Positions 11,485 to 21,239 are shown, numbered from the stretch's first letter. The stretch: DNA of 64,000 bases from Rhizobium esperanzae (GCF_002204185.1 NZ_MXPU01000003.1:310001-374000); one strand, 5' to 3'. A program made the numbers and translations. Notes: generated from the sequence alone by a model not told the origin.

Positions 11485-13481
11485 CAGTGGTTCGCCGCCC
11501 CTTTGACACGGCCAGAAAGTACGCCGAAGCCGTCGATGATCGCCTCCTGGTTCTCCAGGCGTACGCCTTCGAGATGCACTTCCTGCTGTGCCCGTATCAG
11601 CTGAACGATCGCCTCGCCGTCGCCGGCCTCGGTCGCCAGCGCAATCTCGCGTTCCAGCTCCATCTTCTGCCGGCGCAGCGCCTTTGCCCGTTTGTGGAAG
11701 GCGAGCGCCTGGCGATAGCCCTCACGCGCATCCTCCATCGCCGCCTCCTCGGTCGCCGTCCAGAGCCTGGCATTGCGCACCTGCTGGTCGAGGCTTTTGA
11801 TCAGCGAACCGAAGCCTTCGAATTCCAGCCTTTCGGTCAGATAGTCGCGCGTCAGGTGCGGGCCGGCAACGGCAGCGGCTGCGCCGAGCATCGCCGACCA
11901 GAGCCGCTGCAGCTCGCGGCTGTCATATTCGATCGCGGCGATTTCATCATAATCGTCGATCATCAGGGCCGGATGATTGACGATGGTGAGCGCCAGCACG
12001 CTTTCGCGCAGCGCCGTATTGTCCCGGTGTCCGCGCACGGGGCCTGAGCGGGCGAGCCGGTCGGAAATCAGGCTGGGGCTTTTCGGTCCTGCCTTGGACG
12101 CATTGACGCGGCCGTTCCGGGAATTGCCGCTAAAACCGCGCCGCTCGCCATTGTTGCGGTTCTGGAACTGCGGCTGGAAGAAGGCGTTCAGCCGGTCGCG
12201 AATATCCTGCTGGTAATGGCGGCGCACATTTTCGTCGGCGATGACGGCGACGAGCTGCTTCAGCCGTGCTTCGAGCTCAGCGCGCGCCTCGGGCGTATCG
12301 AACTTGCCGGTGTTGATTTCCCGGCTCCACAGCATCTCCGAAAGTGGCTTCGCCTGGCTCATCACCTTGTCGAAAGGCGCGCGTCCCTCGTCACGCACGA
12401 GATCATCCGGGTCCTTGCCATCAGGCAGAAGCGCGAAGCGGACGGAGCGGCCGGGCTTCAGATGCGGCAGCGCCAGTTCGGCGGCGCGATTGGCGGCGCG
12501 AATGCCCGCGCCGTCTCCATCGAAGCAGAGTACCGGCTGCGGCACCATCTTCCAGAGCAGCTCGAGCTGGTTTTCGGTGAGCGCCGTGCCGAGCGGCGCA
12601 ACGGCGTTTTCGATGCCGGCCTGATAGAGCGCGATCACGTCCATATAACCTTCGACGGCGATGATGGTGCCGCTCGCACTGTCATCCTGATCGCCGCGGC
12701 CGGGACCCTGTATGGCGCGGCGCGCGCGGGCGAAATTGTAAAGGACATTGCCCTTGTGGAAGAGCTCCGTCTCGTTGGAGTTCAGATATTTCGCCGGCGC
12801 ATCTGATGACATGGCGCGCCCGCCAAAGGCGATCACCTTTTCCCGCGACGAGAGGATCGGGAACATGATGCGGTCGCGAAAGCGATCGTAGGAAACCGGC
12901 ACGTTCTCATGGACAACAAGGCCGCAGGCCTCGATCTGGTCCTTCGAGACGCCCTTGCCGGCGAGGAATTCCTTCAGCGCATTGCGGCTGTCGGGCGCAT
13001 AACCGAGACGGAAGGTCTCGATGGTACGCCCCGTCAGCCCGCGATCGCGCAGATAGGCGCGCGCCTTTGCGCCATTGGCCGTCTGCAGCTGGTCCTGGAA
13101 GAAGCTGGTCGCCATTTCCATGACGTCGATCAGCGAGCCGCGTTCTTTTTCGCGTTTCTCCATGACGGGATCGGCAAGCGGCATCGGCACGCCCGCCATG
13201 TCGGCGATCTGCTGCACCGCCTCGGGAAAACTCAAGCCCTCCAGCTCGGTCAGGAAGCGGAAGTGGTCGCCGGTGACGCCGCAGCCGAAGCAGTGATACC
13301 GACCCTTTCGGTCCTCGCAGTGGAAGCTCGGCGATTTCTCGCCATGGAACGGGCAGCAGGCCCAGTAGTCGCCACGCGAGACATTGGTCTTACGCTTGTC
13401 CCAGCTGACGCGGCGCGCGATCACGTTCGAAATCGGAACGCGGTCGCGGATCTCATCGAGAAAGGTGTTGGAAAAGCGCAT
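11484..13481 (-). CDS. dnaG: DNA primase
   Basis: 665 residues. The N-terminal CHC2 zinc finger is '[26 protein letters not shown]' (split here as ~42-67; Cys/His/Cys/Cys ligands visible). The TOPRIM catalytic core has '[16 protein letters not shown]' (acidic EGYxD) and '[16 protein letters not shown]' (DxD). The C-terminal ~200 residues are the helicase-binding region with a Q/N/R-rich linker before it. It makes RNA primers for replication. It heads the minus-strand block with recQ directly coupled behind it, and a 660-bp gene-free region lies upstream. Confidence 0.98.
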   Translation of the reverse strand: MRFSNTFLDEIRDRVPISNVIARRVSWDKRKTNVSRGDYWACCPFHGEKSPSFHCEDRKGRYHCFGCGVTGDHFRFLTELEGLSFPEAVQQIADMAGVPMPLADPVMEKREKERGSLIDVMEMATSFFQDQLQTANGAKARAYLRDRGLTGRTIETFRLGYAPDSRNALKEFLAGKGVSKDQIEACGLVVHENVPVSYDRFRDRIMFPILSSREKVIAFGGRAMSSDAPAKYLNSNETELFHKGNVLYNFARARRAIQGPGRGDQDDSASGTIIAVEGYMDVIALYQAGIENAVAPLGTALTENQLELLWKMVPQPVLCFDGDGAGIRAANRAAELALPHLKPGRSVRFALLPDGKDPDDLVRDEGRAPFDKVMSQAKPLSEMLWSREINTGKFDTPEARAELEARLKQLVAVIADENVRRHYQQDIRDRLNAFFQPQFQNRNNGERRGFSGNSRNGRVNASKAGPKSPSLISDRLARSGPVRGHRDNTALRESVLALTIVNHPALMIDDYDEIAAIEYDSRELQRLWSAMLGAAAAVAGPHLTRDYLTERLEFEGFGSLIKSLDQQVRNARLWTATEEAAMEDAREGYRQALAFHKRAKALRRQKMELEREIALATEAGDGEAIVQLIRAQQEVHLEGVRLENQEAIIDGFGVLSGRVKGAANH

Positions 13482-13849
13482 TTATCCCTCTTGGCCAAGC
13501 TCCATATAAGCTGCTTTGCCGCACCATGCCACGAAACTCCTCAGCAAAACCCGCTATTCACAGGCAAGTGCACCCAATGTCGATGGCGTCGGTTATCCAA
13601 TCAACAACGCGTGAGCACCCCCTGCGACAGGGGTGCGACACTATTAGCGCCGAACGGCCTGGGGTCGGTCGCCGCAAGAGTTGCGACATAAGTGCTGGCG
13701 AGACACGGAATCGAATAGAACGTTTAAAAACAGCCCCTTATCGGCACGGTCGATCGCGCGTCGTGATCCTCGCGGCGCCTGCCGAACCTTCGCCTCGAGG
13801 CGCTCAAAGCGCCGTTTCCGGCAATCATTATTTTTTTGTAATTTGAACA

Positions 13850-14040
13850 AACAGCCGCACCGCCATAGGTTCGATCTCAACAAAGCGATCCCCGAGCGAA
13901 GCACCATCCCTACCCCCGGCGCCGCTTCGCAAGGGTGCCTTTGCAAATACCCTCCGGCTTGGGCCTCAGCCCTGCGTTGCCGGCGGAAGCAAAGAGCAAG
14001 AAGGCAGGAGCGCCCCCAGCTCCTGCCTTCTTAAATTTTA
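13850..14040 (+). ncRNA. Candidate structured sRNA or attenuating leader
   Basis: Four consecutive inverted repeats are visible. They are GCGAAGC 13896-13902 / GCTTCGC 13924-13930; AGGGT 13932-13936 / ACCCT 13949-13953; CCGGC 13954-13958 / GCCGG 13979-13983, enclosing GGGC-CTCA-GCCC; and a perfect 13-bp stem 13998-14010 / 14020-14032 with loop CGCCCCCAG followed by a T-rich tail. The last looks like an intrinsic terminator, yet no coding gene on the plus strand precedes it. Two loops are C-rich, able in principle to pair with G-rich ribosome sites. It could be a free sRNA or the leader of the gene at 14148. The 5' end is a guess. Confidence 0.45.
13998..14036 (+). terminator. Strong intrinsic terminator-like hairpin with no upstream CDS
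   Basis: 13-bp perfect stem with a 9-base C-rich loop and a T-rich 3' flank (CTTCTTAAATTTTA). It is symmetric enough to work on either strand, but no minus-strand gene reads into it. Confidence 0.65.
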
Positions 14041-14147
14041 GGCTCTGTTGCCAACTCTCCCTTTGAAATTAACCGCTTATCGACAAAATCGTTGACATCA
14101 GGCGGGTGCATAAAAGATGTATGCGCCGAACTCCTGGACCCTTCCCA

Positions 14148-15038
14148 ATGGCTTTCACCGCGGAAAATCTTGCAGCAGACGATCGCTTTCTCGCTGCGAT
14201 CCTACATTGCGCCAATCAGCTGCTTGCGATCTATCGCGAGAGCCCGCGCATCGCATCGATTTTCGCCGCGCAGCAGCGCTGGCTGATGGCCCATGCCGGC
14301 TTCGCACTTCATTACGGTCATCCCGATGACGGCCAGAGCGGTGGCCTCTATTCCGGCCGCTTTGTCGATTTCGCAGTCAAGAACGACATCGCCAGCCGCA
14401 ACACGGCCGCGGCCTTCATGCAGGAAATGCTGGCCTATCGTTTCCTGCGTGTGGTGCCCGGACCTGACAAGCGCACACGCTATCTGGAACCGACCGAAAT
14501 TGCCGAACAGCATTTCACCCGATGGCTCGTCACCCATATGATGATCCTCGACAGCCTCGACGGCGGCGAACGGGCCGACCAGATCACCGCCGCCCCCTCC
14601 GCAACAATGGCTGCGATTCAGCCGCGCATCGCAAGGGCGATCATCGGCAGTGACTCCGTGCGCAATCCTGGCCCCACCTTCAACCTCTTCAACTGGGCGA
14701 ATTCGGGCGGACTGGTGATGGATTACCTGATCTCCCGCCTTCCGCAATTTCCTCGGACGTCCGAGCGCGTCGTTATCGGTCCCCTGTCGCTCCGGGAGCT
14801 TCGCGAACAATTCATGATTTCCAATACCCACCTGAAGCGGCTTCTGACCCAGGCTGCGACCATGGAAAGCGTCGGTTGGACAGAACCTTCGCGCAAGGGC
14901 GACTTCTGGCTGTCCCGCCGCTTCATCCTCGAATATTGGAACTATCAGGCGGCGAAGTTCGCCATCGTCGATGCCGCCGCCGAGGCCGTGCTCGGACCTG
15001 CGGTCCGTCAAGAACCGCTGGCGAGACGGGCCATCTGA
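14148..15038 (+). CDS. Conserved unknown protein, possible winged-helix regulator
   Basis: 296 residues from the chosen start MAFTAENLAADDRF; in-frame GTG (14106) and ATG (14121) further upstream are possible but look less protein-like. It is soluble with no signal peptide. The region 'GPLSLRELREQFMISNTHLKRLLTQAATMESVGW' near residues 215-250 reads like a helix-turn-helix/winged helix, and an earlier stretch ('SRNTAAAFMQEMLAYRFLR') could be another. A transcriptional role is therefore plausible but unproven. I recognise no named family. It follows the structured non-coding segment by ~110 bp. Confidence 0.7.
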   Translation: MAFTAENLAADDRFLAAILHCANQLLAIYRESPRIASIFAAQQRWLMAHAGFALHYGHPDDGQSGGLYSGRFVDFAVKNDIASRNTAAAFMQEMLAYRFLRVVPGPDKRTRYLEPTEIAEQHFTRWLVTHMMILDSLDGGERADQITAAPSATMAAIQPRIARAIIGSDSVRNPGPTFNLFNWANSGGLVMDYLISRLPQFPRTSERVVIGPLSLRELREQFMISNTHLKRLLTQAATMESVGWTEPSRKGDFWLSRRFILEYWNYQAAKFAIVDAAAEAVLGPAVRQEPLARRAI

Positions 15039-15041
15039 GGC

Positions 15042-15497
15042 TTATCCGTTCAAAAGTTCCTTGACGGTTGCCGATGCCTTGGCGAAATCCATTTGCCCGG
15101 CATAACGCTCCTTGAGCGCCGCCATCACCTTGCCCATGTCCTTGACGCGGGCAGCACCCGTCTCGGTGATGATCGCCGAGATATTGGCGCGCACTTCGCC
15201 GTCCGAAAGCTGCTTCGGCATGAAGTCCTGGATCACGGCGATTTCCGCACGCTCCTTGGCCGCAAGCTCCGGCCGGGAATTCTCCTCATAGATCTTTGCC
15301 GATTCGTCGCGCTGCTTCACCATCTTGGCGAGGATCTGCAGGATCTCGTCGTCGCTCGCCTGCTCCTTGCCGGTTCCGCGATTGGCAATGTCGCGGTCCT
15401 TGATCGCCGCCTGAATCAGCCGAACGGTCGACAGCCGCTCCGTATCCTTGGCCTTCATCGCCTCTTTCAGCTGGGTGGCGAGTTGATCGCGCAGCAT
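15042..15497 (-). CDS. GatB/YqeY domain protein
   Basis: 151 residues from MLRDQLATQLKEAMKAKD; the ATG at 15497 has a strong ribosome site (AAGGAGTGAAG), better than the ATG 30 bases upstream. It is an all-helical YqeY protein: 'RLSTVRLIQAAIKDRDIA', 'DDEILQILAKMVKQRDESA', 'IQDFMPKQLSDGE' and 'DMGKVMAALKERYAGQMDF'. This is the tail-like domain found in GatB amidotransferase subunits. The role of the free protein is uncertain. It is convergent with the 14148 gene (3-bp gap) and divergent from carA. Confidence 0.93.
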   Translation of the reverse strand: MLRDQLATQLKEAMKAKDTERLSTVRLIQAAIKDRDIANRGTGKEQASDDEILQILAKMVKQRDESAKIYEENSRPELAAKERAEIAVIQDFMPKQLSDGEVRANISAIITETGAARVKDMGKVMAALKERYAGQMDFAKASATVKELLNG

Positions 15498-15766
15498 GTC
15501 TTCACTCCTTTTTTGATGCCGCTTCATAAACCACGCCGATGCGACGGATCAAATAAATTGCGCGATCGTCGCGATAAAGCGCAGGAAAACGGCCGCAATT
15601 CCGGCTACAAAGATTGACGCTAAGCGATTGCGTGGCTATTTACCGCCACCTGCACCAAAATTCGTGATCAGGCCTGAAGCGCGCGGCATTGCCGTGCCCA
15701 CACGTCTGCGAGATCAAATGGCGACGAGCGCGGCTAAGCGCATCGGCCGCCGGAAACGGGATGAAG

Positions 15767-16972
15767 ATGACCGCAACAGCACCCTGGACAACCGAAAAGC
15801 CGACCGCCCTGCTCGTTCTTGCCGATGGCACGGTGATCGAAGGCAGGGGCGTCGGCGCCACCGGCAAGGTCCAGGCCGAAGTCGTCTTCAATACGGCACT
15901 GACCGGCTACGAAGAGATCATGACCGACCCCTCCTATCTCGGCCAGATCGTCACCTTCACCTTTCCCCATGTCGGTAATATCGGCACCAACGACGAAGAT
16001 ATCGAGGACCTGACGCCTGCCGCCCGCCACGGCGCCGTCGGCGTCATCTTCAAGGCCGACATCACCGACCCCTCGAACTACCGCGCCGCCAAGCATCTCG
16101 ACCAGTGGCTGAAGGCCCGCGGCATCATCGGCCTTTGCGGCATCGACACGCGTGCGCTCACCGCCTGGATCCGCGAGAACGGTGCTCCGAACGCGGTGAT
16201 CGCCCACGACCCCAGTGGCGTCTTTGACATCGAGGCGCTGAAGGCCGAAGCCAAGGCCTGGAGCGGCCTGGAAGGTCTCGATCTTGCCAAGATCGCCTCG
16301 TCCGGCCAGTCCTCCCAATGGGCGCAGACGCCGTGGGTCTGGAACGAAGGTTACGGCGAACTCGGCGCGGCGGATGCGAAATATCACGTCGTCTGCCTCG
16401 ATTACGGCGTCAAGCGCAACATCCTGCGCCTGTTTGCCGGCCTCGACTGCAAGGTGACCGTTGTGCCGGCAACAACGAGCGCCGAAGACGTGCTCGCCTT
16501 GCAGCCGGACGGTATCTTTCTCTCGAACGGTCCGGGCGATCCGGCGGCAACCGGCGAATATGCCGTGCCTGTCATCAAGACACTTGTTAAGACCGATATC
16601 CCGGTCTTCGGCATCTGCCTCGGCCACCAGATGCTCGGCCTCGCCTTGGGCGCCAAGACAGAAAAGATGCATCAGGGCCATCATGGCGCCAATCACCCAG
16701 TCAAGGATCACACGACGGGCAAGGTCGAGATCGTTTCGATGAACCACGGCTTCGCGGTGGACTCGAAGTCGCTGCCCGACGGCGTTGAAGAGACTCATAT
16801 TTCCCTTTTCGACGGCACCAATTGCGGACTACGCGTGCTCGGCAAGCAGGTCTTCTCCGTGCAGCACCATCCGGAAGCCTCTCCCGGCCCTCAGGACAGC
16901 CACTATCTCTTCCGTCGATTCGTCAACATGGTGCGCGAGAAGAAGGGCGAACCGGCGCTCGCCGAACGCTGA
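15767..16972 (+). CDS. carA: Carbamoyl-phosphate synthase small (glutaminase) subunit
   Basis: 401 residues from MTATAPWTTEKP; the ATG two codons upstream (15761) is equally possible. The N-terminal CPSase domain has 'FNTALTGYEEIMTDPSY' (~43-59). The C-terminal class I amidotransferase has the nucleophile Cys284 in 'VFGICLGHQMLG' and the catalytic His/Glu in 'SVQHHPEASPGPQD'. It releases ammonia from glutamine for CarB to make carbamoyl phosphate for arginine and pyrimidines. carB is ~9.4 kb downstream rather than adjacent. An intrinsic terminator follows. Confidence 0.97.
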   Translation: MTATAPWTTEKPTALLVLADGTVIEGRGVGATGKVQAEVVFNTALTGYEEIMTDPSYLGQIVTFTFPHVGNIGTNDEDIEDLTPAARHGAVGVIFKADITDPSNYRAAKHLDQWLKARGIIGLCGIDTRALTAWIRENGAPNAVIAHDPSGVFDIEALKAEAKAWSGLEGLDLAKIASSGQSSQWAQTPWVWNEGYGELGAADAKYHVVCLDYGVKRNILRLFAGLDCKVTVVPATTSAEDVLALQPDGIFLSNGPGDPAATGEYAVPVIKTLVKTDIPVFGICLGHQMLGLALGAKTEKMHQGHHGANHPVKDHTTGKVEIVSMNHGFAVDSKSLPDGVEETHISLFDGTNCGLRVLGKQVFSVQHHPEASPGPQDSHYLFRRFVNMVREKKGEPALAER

Positions 16973-17063
16973 TTTCAAGAAGCGCCGGTTTCGCAAGGCC
17001 TGTTGGACGGGCAGCCACCAACGTAATGCGGCATCTCTTGAACTTGAAAGACAGCTATCAGAG

Positions 17064-17096
17064 AAAGGACGCTATCTGCCCATAGCGGCCTTTTTT
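17064..17096 (+). terminator. Intrinsic terminator after carA
   Basis: Stem AAAGG-CGCTAT / ATAGCG-CCTTT with a short loop and a run of six T at 17091-17096, ~90 bp past the carA stop. The next ~180 bp hold no gene that I can see. Confidence 0.8.
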
Positions 17097-17275
17097 CGTT
17101 GCCGAAGAACAGGGCTGCTTTGCGTTCGCAAGTGGAGGGCGGCTTCGCAGCTTTCTCAAAGCAGACCTTGCCGGCGATTACGCTGAAGGGGGGCGTGGTT
17201 GCGCCGGCACTGGCTGTTACTCAGCTCCGTGCAAACGGCGGCAACGGTTCAAGATCGGACATTAATCATCCGTCA

Positions 17276-19045
17276 TTATACGACACCGGCCTTGCGTAGC
17301 CCCTCCACGACAAGCTCGAAATCGGCGGGGTTCTTGAAGGGCAAGACTTTGCGACGGTATTCCAGGGAGTAGTCGGGATTGACCCGCAGCACTTCTTGCC
17401 ACGTCGCGCGAGCCTCTTCGAAACGGCCGAGGTGCCCGTAACATGCGGCGAGAAGCGCGCGCGAGACATCGGTAACGGGGTTGCGGCTCACGCGCTGCAG
17501 CAACAGCTCGACGGCCTCTCGGTACCTTCCCAGTTGAAACAGAGCCAAAGCCTGAAAGTGGAGGACGACATCCGGAAAGTACGGATTCAGGACCCTTGCC
17601 CGATCGAAACAGGCGAGCGCCTCCTCGGCTCTGCCTGAATAGATGAGTGCCTCGCCGAGGCTGACCCGCCCTTCGGCGAAGTTCGGATTGAGGACTATCG
17701 CACGCTCGGCCTCGCTGATGGCTCTATCGTGCTGTCGCGAGTAAAGCTTGACCAAGCTCAGCGCCCAATGCGCAACTGGATCATTATCATCCCGCGCTAC
17801 CGCCAGCGTCGCAGCCTCTTCGGCTTGCTCGATCGAGCGCTGCGGCGACGCGCTCCACCGGTTCAGGTAGTCGAGCCCGTGGGTAAGGGCGACAAAGGCG
17901 TGCGCCGAGGCGAAGTTCGGGTCCAGGTCGACGGCGCGTTGCAAAAGCTCGCGGGCGTCGCGGTTCGTTTGCTTCGTCAGGCGGTGCCACAGCTCCCGGC
18001 CACGCAGGAAGCAGTCATACGCCTCAGGGCGCCCGGTCTGCCCCGGCACCAGCCTTTTTCGATCGCCCTCTGTCAGACTGACCGCCAGCGCATCGACGAT
18101 TTTCTGCGTTACATCGTCCTGAACCGCGAATATGTCGGTCAGGTCGCGATCGAACCGCTCCGCCCATATGTGCCCGCCGGTGGTCGCGTCGATGAGCTGC
18201 GCGGTGATGCGTACCCTGTTCCCCGATTTGCGCACACTGCCCTCAAGAACATACCGCACGCCGAGCTTCGTGCCCACCTCCTGCACCTGCACGTTCTTGC
18301 CCTTGAAGGTAAACGACGAATTGCGGGCGATGACGAAGAGCTGCGACAACTTCGATAGCGCCGTGATGATGTCTTCCGAGATGCCGTCGGCGAAGTAGTC
18401 CTGTTCGGCGTCACCGCTCATGTTGGCGAAGGGCAGAACGGCGATCGACAGCTTCGGCGACGTTGCCGTCGCCGGTTGGATCGTGGCGGTTTGCGAGGTC
18501 GCGGCTGTCTTGGTCCCGGCGCTGCCGACTTGCAGCGAATAGACCCGGATCGGTTCGGCGATATTCTTGAGTTGCGTGTTGCCGAGATCGCTGACCGAGA
18601 GGTCGAGCCTCGCCTTGACCTGGCGATAGGCATCCTCGGACAGGCAGATCGCGCCCGCCGCGGCGACGCCCTCCAATCGCGAGGCGATGTTGACGCCGTC
18701 GCCCATCAGATCGCCATCGCTTTCCTCGACGACGTCGCCCAGATGGATACCGATCCGGAACTCGATGCGACGGTCCTGCGGCACGCCGTCATTGCGCTCC
18801 ACCATACCGTTCTGCACCTCAATGGCACAGCGCACGGCGTCCACCACGCTGCGGAACTCGACCAGCGCACCATCGCCGGTGCGCTTCACCACCCGGCCAT
18901 GATGCACGGCGATCGTCGGATCGATGAGATCGCTACGCAGTGCCCGTAACCTCGCCAGGGTGCGGTCCTCGTCGGCGCCGGCAAGCCGGCTGTACCCGAC
19001 CACGTCTGCGGCCAGGATTGCAGCCAGCTTTCGGTTCTCGCTCAT
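17276..19045 (-). CDS. Class III adenylate cyclase-domain protein with TolB-like and TPR regions
   Basis: 589 residues. Residues ~1-170 form a class III nucleotide cyclase domain: 'ILAADVVGYSRLAG' (metal Asp), 'RTGDGALVEF', 'FRIGIHLGDVV' and 'MGDGVNIASRLEG'. Residues ~200-330 resemble the TolB-like N-terminal domain ('SIAVLPFANMSGDAEQDYFADGI', 'RYVLEGSVRKSGNRVRI', 'HIWAERFDRDL'). Residues ~370-560 are tetratricopeptide repeats ('NPNFAEGRVSLGEALIY', 'YFPDVVLHFQALALFQLG'). No membrane segment is seen. The fusion is common in rhizobia; whether it makes cAMP is not shown. Confidence 0.9.
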   Translation of the reverse strand: MSENRKLAAILAADVVGYSRLAGADEDRTLARLRALRSDLIDPTIAVHHGRVVKRTGDGALVEFRSVVDAVRCAIEVQNGMVERNDGVPQDRRIEFRIGIHLGDVVEESDGDLMGDGVNIASRLEGVAAAGAICLSEDAYRQVKARLDLSVSDLGNTQLKNIAEPIRVYSLQVGSAGTKTAATSQTATIQPATATSPKLSIAVLPFANMSGDAEQDYFADGISEDIITALSKLSQLFVIARNSSFTFKGKNVQVQEVGTKLGVRYVLEGSVRKSGNRVRITAQLIDATTGGHIWAERFDRDLTDIFAVQDDVTQKIVDALAVSLTEGDRKRLVPGQTGRPEAYDCFLRGRELWHRLTKQTNRDARELLQRAVDLDPNFASAHAFVALTHGLDYLNRWSASPQRSIEQAEEAATLAVARDDNDPVAHWALSLVKLYSRQHDRAISEAERAIVLNPNFAEGRVSLGEALIYSGRAEEALACFDRARVLNPYFPDVVLHFQALALFQLGRYREAVELLLQRVSRNPVTDVSRALLAACYGHLGRFEEARATWQEVLRVNPDYSLEYRRKVLPFKNPADFELVVEGLRKAGVV

Positions 19046-19352
19046 GGCGCCGTCTCCTCACTTCCAGGATAGCAGGGAGACAGAGGGCAAGAAAGAACTT
19101 CTAGCCGCGGCTTGGAGCGATCTTGGTTGATATCGACTTGTCCAATGGCTCATGGACGCACCCGACGTTGAAGCTCCACGCAATGATGTCGAGCCAGCGA
19201 CCGCTTCTGGCGCACCGCTGCATCAAGCTTCGAGAATGTCCCCGAAACAGGAGAGCAATGGACATTCGGCCGGCCCCTCCCTTTTCACTATTGACCTCAA
19301 CCATGCTTGAGGAATTACAGAACTGCCTGCAGATCCGATGCAGGAGATATAG
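19046..19352. other. Intergenic region, no feature seen
   Basis: About 305 bp between the divergent cyclase-domain gene and the ABM monooxygenase gene. It should contain both promoters; I see no repeat, RNA or coding sequence in it. Confidence 0.5.
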
Positions 19353-19673
19353 ATGAGCGGAGCCTTCTATCGTGTCGACAAGTTCATCGTGCCGGCGGCG
19401 GCGCGTGAGGAATTTCTTGTCAAAGTGATGATGACCCACAAGCTGCTGGAGGCACAGGAGGGTTTCATCGATCACCGGGTGCTGGAGCAGGTCGCAGGTC
19501 CCGGCGAATTCAATTTCGTCACGATCGCCGAATGGAAAAATACCGAGGTCGTTGAGCGTGCGCGGGCAGCCGTGACGGACGCCCATAAGGCCGCAAATTT
19601 CGATCCGCAGGAAATGTTCTTGCGTCTCGGCATTCGAGCCGATATCGGCGGTTACAAGCCTGTCGCGGCCTGA
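19353..19673 (+). CDS. Antibiotic biosynthesis monooxygenase (ABM) domain protein
   Basis: 106 residues with the small ferredoxin-like ABM pattern: 'YRVDKFIVPAAAREEFLVKV', 'LLEAQEGFIDHRVLEQ' and 'NFVTIAEWKNTEVVERA'. Such proteins are dimeric cofactor-free monooxygenases or stress proteins; the substrate is unknown. The start ATG follows a clear AGGAGATATAG site. It is convergent with the MATE gene. Confidence 0.85.
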   Translation: MSGAFYRVDKFIVPAAAREEFLVKVMMTHKLLEAQEGFIDHRVLEQVAGPGEFNFVTIAEWKNTEVVERARAAVTDAHKAANFDPQEMFLRLGIRADIGGYKPVAA

Positions 19674-19689
19674 GGGTAAGGACGCCGGC

Positions 19690-21123
19690 TCAGACGCCGG
19701 CGATCGCGCCCTCCCGGCGAACGAGAAGATAGAACCGTCCGCAGAGCATGGCGGCCGCCGCCGCCAGCCCGACGAGGAAGCCGAACCAGATGCCGATGCC
19801 GCCCAGACCCAGCGGAAAAGCGAAGGCCCAGGCCAGGAAGAAGCCAATCGGCCAGTAAGCGATCAGCGCCATGATCATCGGCACGCGCGCGTCCTTCAGG
19901 CCGCGCAGCAATCCGTTGGCGATCACCTGCAGCCCATCGACCAGTTGGAAAAGCCCGGCAACGACGATCAGCGGCCCGGCATAGGCGAGCACCTCGGGCG
20001 CCTCGGGCGAACTGACGTCGAGGAACCAGCTGCCGAGGAATTGCGGCATGGTGGCAAAGAGCACCGAGCCCACCGCCGAAATGGCGCAGCCGAGGATGAA
20101 CACCATGATGGAAGCTCGCACCAGCCCGTCATAATCGCCCTGCCCGTGCGCGACGCCCACGCGCACCGTCGCCGCCTGGCTGAGGCCGAGCGGGATCATG
20201 AAGGCGATCGATGCCCATTGCAGGGCGATCCCGTGGGCGGCAAGTTCGATCGTGCCGATATAGCCCATCAGCAGCGAGGCCACCGTGAACAGGCTGACCT
20301 CGGCAAGGATGGTGACGCTGATCGGGAAACCGAGCCGGATGACTTCCAGCAGCGCATGCCAGTCGGGCTTCCAGAACCGCACGAAGATTTCGTAGCGGCG
20401 CGTCTCCTCCCGCCTCTGCACGAAGGCAAGGATGAAGAGGAAACCAGCCGTCTGTACCACGACCGACACGATCGCCGCACCCTCGAGCCCCATCGCCGGA
20501 AAGCCGAAATGGCCGAGCACGAGGGCATAGGCGAAGAACGCGTTCATCACCAGCGTGACGATGGTGACGTTGAGGATGATACCTGCCTTGCCGATGGCGC
20601 TGACCAGCGCGCGCATCACGTTGAAGAGCAGTGCCGGCAGCACGCCGAATTGACCGATCATGATATAGCCATGCGCGAGCTTGGCTACCTCCGGCTTCTG
20701 CTGCGCGAAGAGCAGGATTTGCTCGGAATTGAAGAAGGCGGGCTGCATGACGGCCCAATATCCAATCACCACCCACAGACCCATGCGCAGCGATCGGCGC
20801 ACAGAGACGACGTCGCCGCGGCCATAGGCCTGCGCCACCATCGGAATGACGGCGATGGCGAAACCCGAACCGAAGATGAGGATGGTGAAGAGGAATTGAG
20901 CCGACAGCACCATTGCCGCCAGATGCTCGGCGCCGAGGCGCCCGACGATCATCACGTCGGTGGTATTGATGCCGAGCTGAGCGAGCTGTGCACCGATCAG
21001 CGGAATGCCGAGCGCCAGTGTTGCACGGAAATGCGCACCCCAACGATTATCGTTTGTCGGCGCAAGGCTGCGCGCGTCGATCGGCGTGTCCATTGACACC
21101 AGTCCTGTGATTGAGATCTGCAA
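19690..21123 (-). CDS. MATE family multidrug efflux transporter (NorM-like)
   Basis: 477 residues (or 467 from MDTPIDARSLAP), with about 12 hydrophobic helices. MATE signatures: 'LGIPLIGAQLAQLGINTTDVMIVGRLG' near the N terminus and the mirrored 'LGFPISVTILAEVSLFTVASLLMGYIG' starting the second half. Other typical segments are 'RALVSAIGKAGI' and 'LQVIANGLLRGLKDARVP'. It would export cationic compounds in exchange for Na+ or H+. No regulator is adjacent. Confidence 0.95.
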   Translation of the reverse strand: MQISITGLVSMDTPIDARSLAPTNDNRWGAHFRATLALGIPLIGAQLAQLGINTTDVMIVGRLGAEHLAAMVLSAQFLFTILIFGSGFAIAVIPMVAQAYGRGDVVSVRRSLRMGLWVVIGYWAVMQPAFFNSEQILLFAQQKPEVAKLAHGYIMIGQFGVLPALLFNVMRALVSAIGKAGIILNVTIVTLVMNAFFAYALVLGHFGFPAMGLEGAAIVSVVVQTAGFLFILAFVQRREETRRYEIFVRFWKPDWHALLEVIRLGFPISVTILAEVSLFTVASLLMGYIGTIELAAHGIALQWASIAFMIPLGLSQAATVRVGVAHGQGDYDGLVRASIMVFILGCAISAVGSVLFATMPQFLGSWFLDVSSPEAPEVLAYAGPLIVVAGLFQLVDGLQVIANGLLRGLKDARVPMIMALIAYWPIGFFLAWAFAFPLGLGGIGIWFGFLVGLAAAAAMLCGRFYLLVRREGAIAGV

Positions 21124-21239
21124 CGCCGCGTAGTGGGCGCCAAAATATCACTCGGGCTTAAATCAAAGCCGCGCAAAGAACTACCCCAAAACAGGCAGAT
21201 GATGAAAAATTCATCATACCATCACCATTTCTGATCGGT

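Larger units (their letters stand above)
13482..14147. other. Gene-free region upstream of dnaG and of the 310-residue unknown gene
   Basis: About 660 bp between divergent genes. The dnaG promoter must lie near 13482-13560. Two thirds of the way along is a segment dense in inverted repeats (13896-14032, described separately). A possible -35 element TTGACA sits at 14093-14098, ahead of the plus-strand gene. No coding sequence is convincing. Confidence 0.6.

Noticed and set aside
13860..13885. GGTTCGATC tRNA T-loop-like string
   Set aside because: No matching acceptor stem or anticodon arm around it.
13850..14040. 6S RNA, tmRNA or RNase P RNA as identity of the structured segment
   Set aside because: None of the conserved cores of these RNAs is visible, and the hairpin series does not match the 6S rod.
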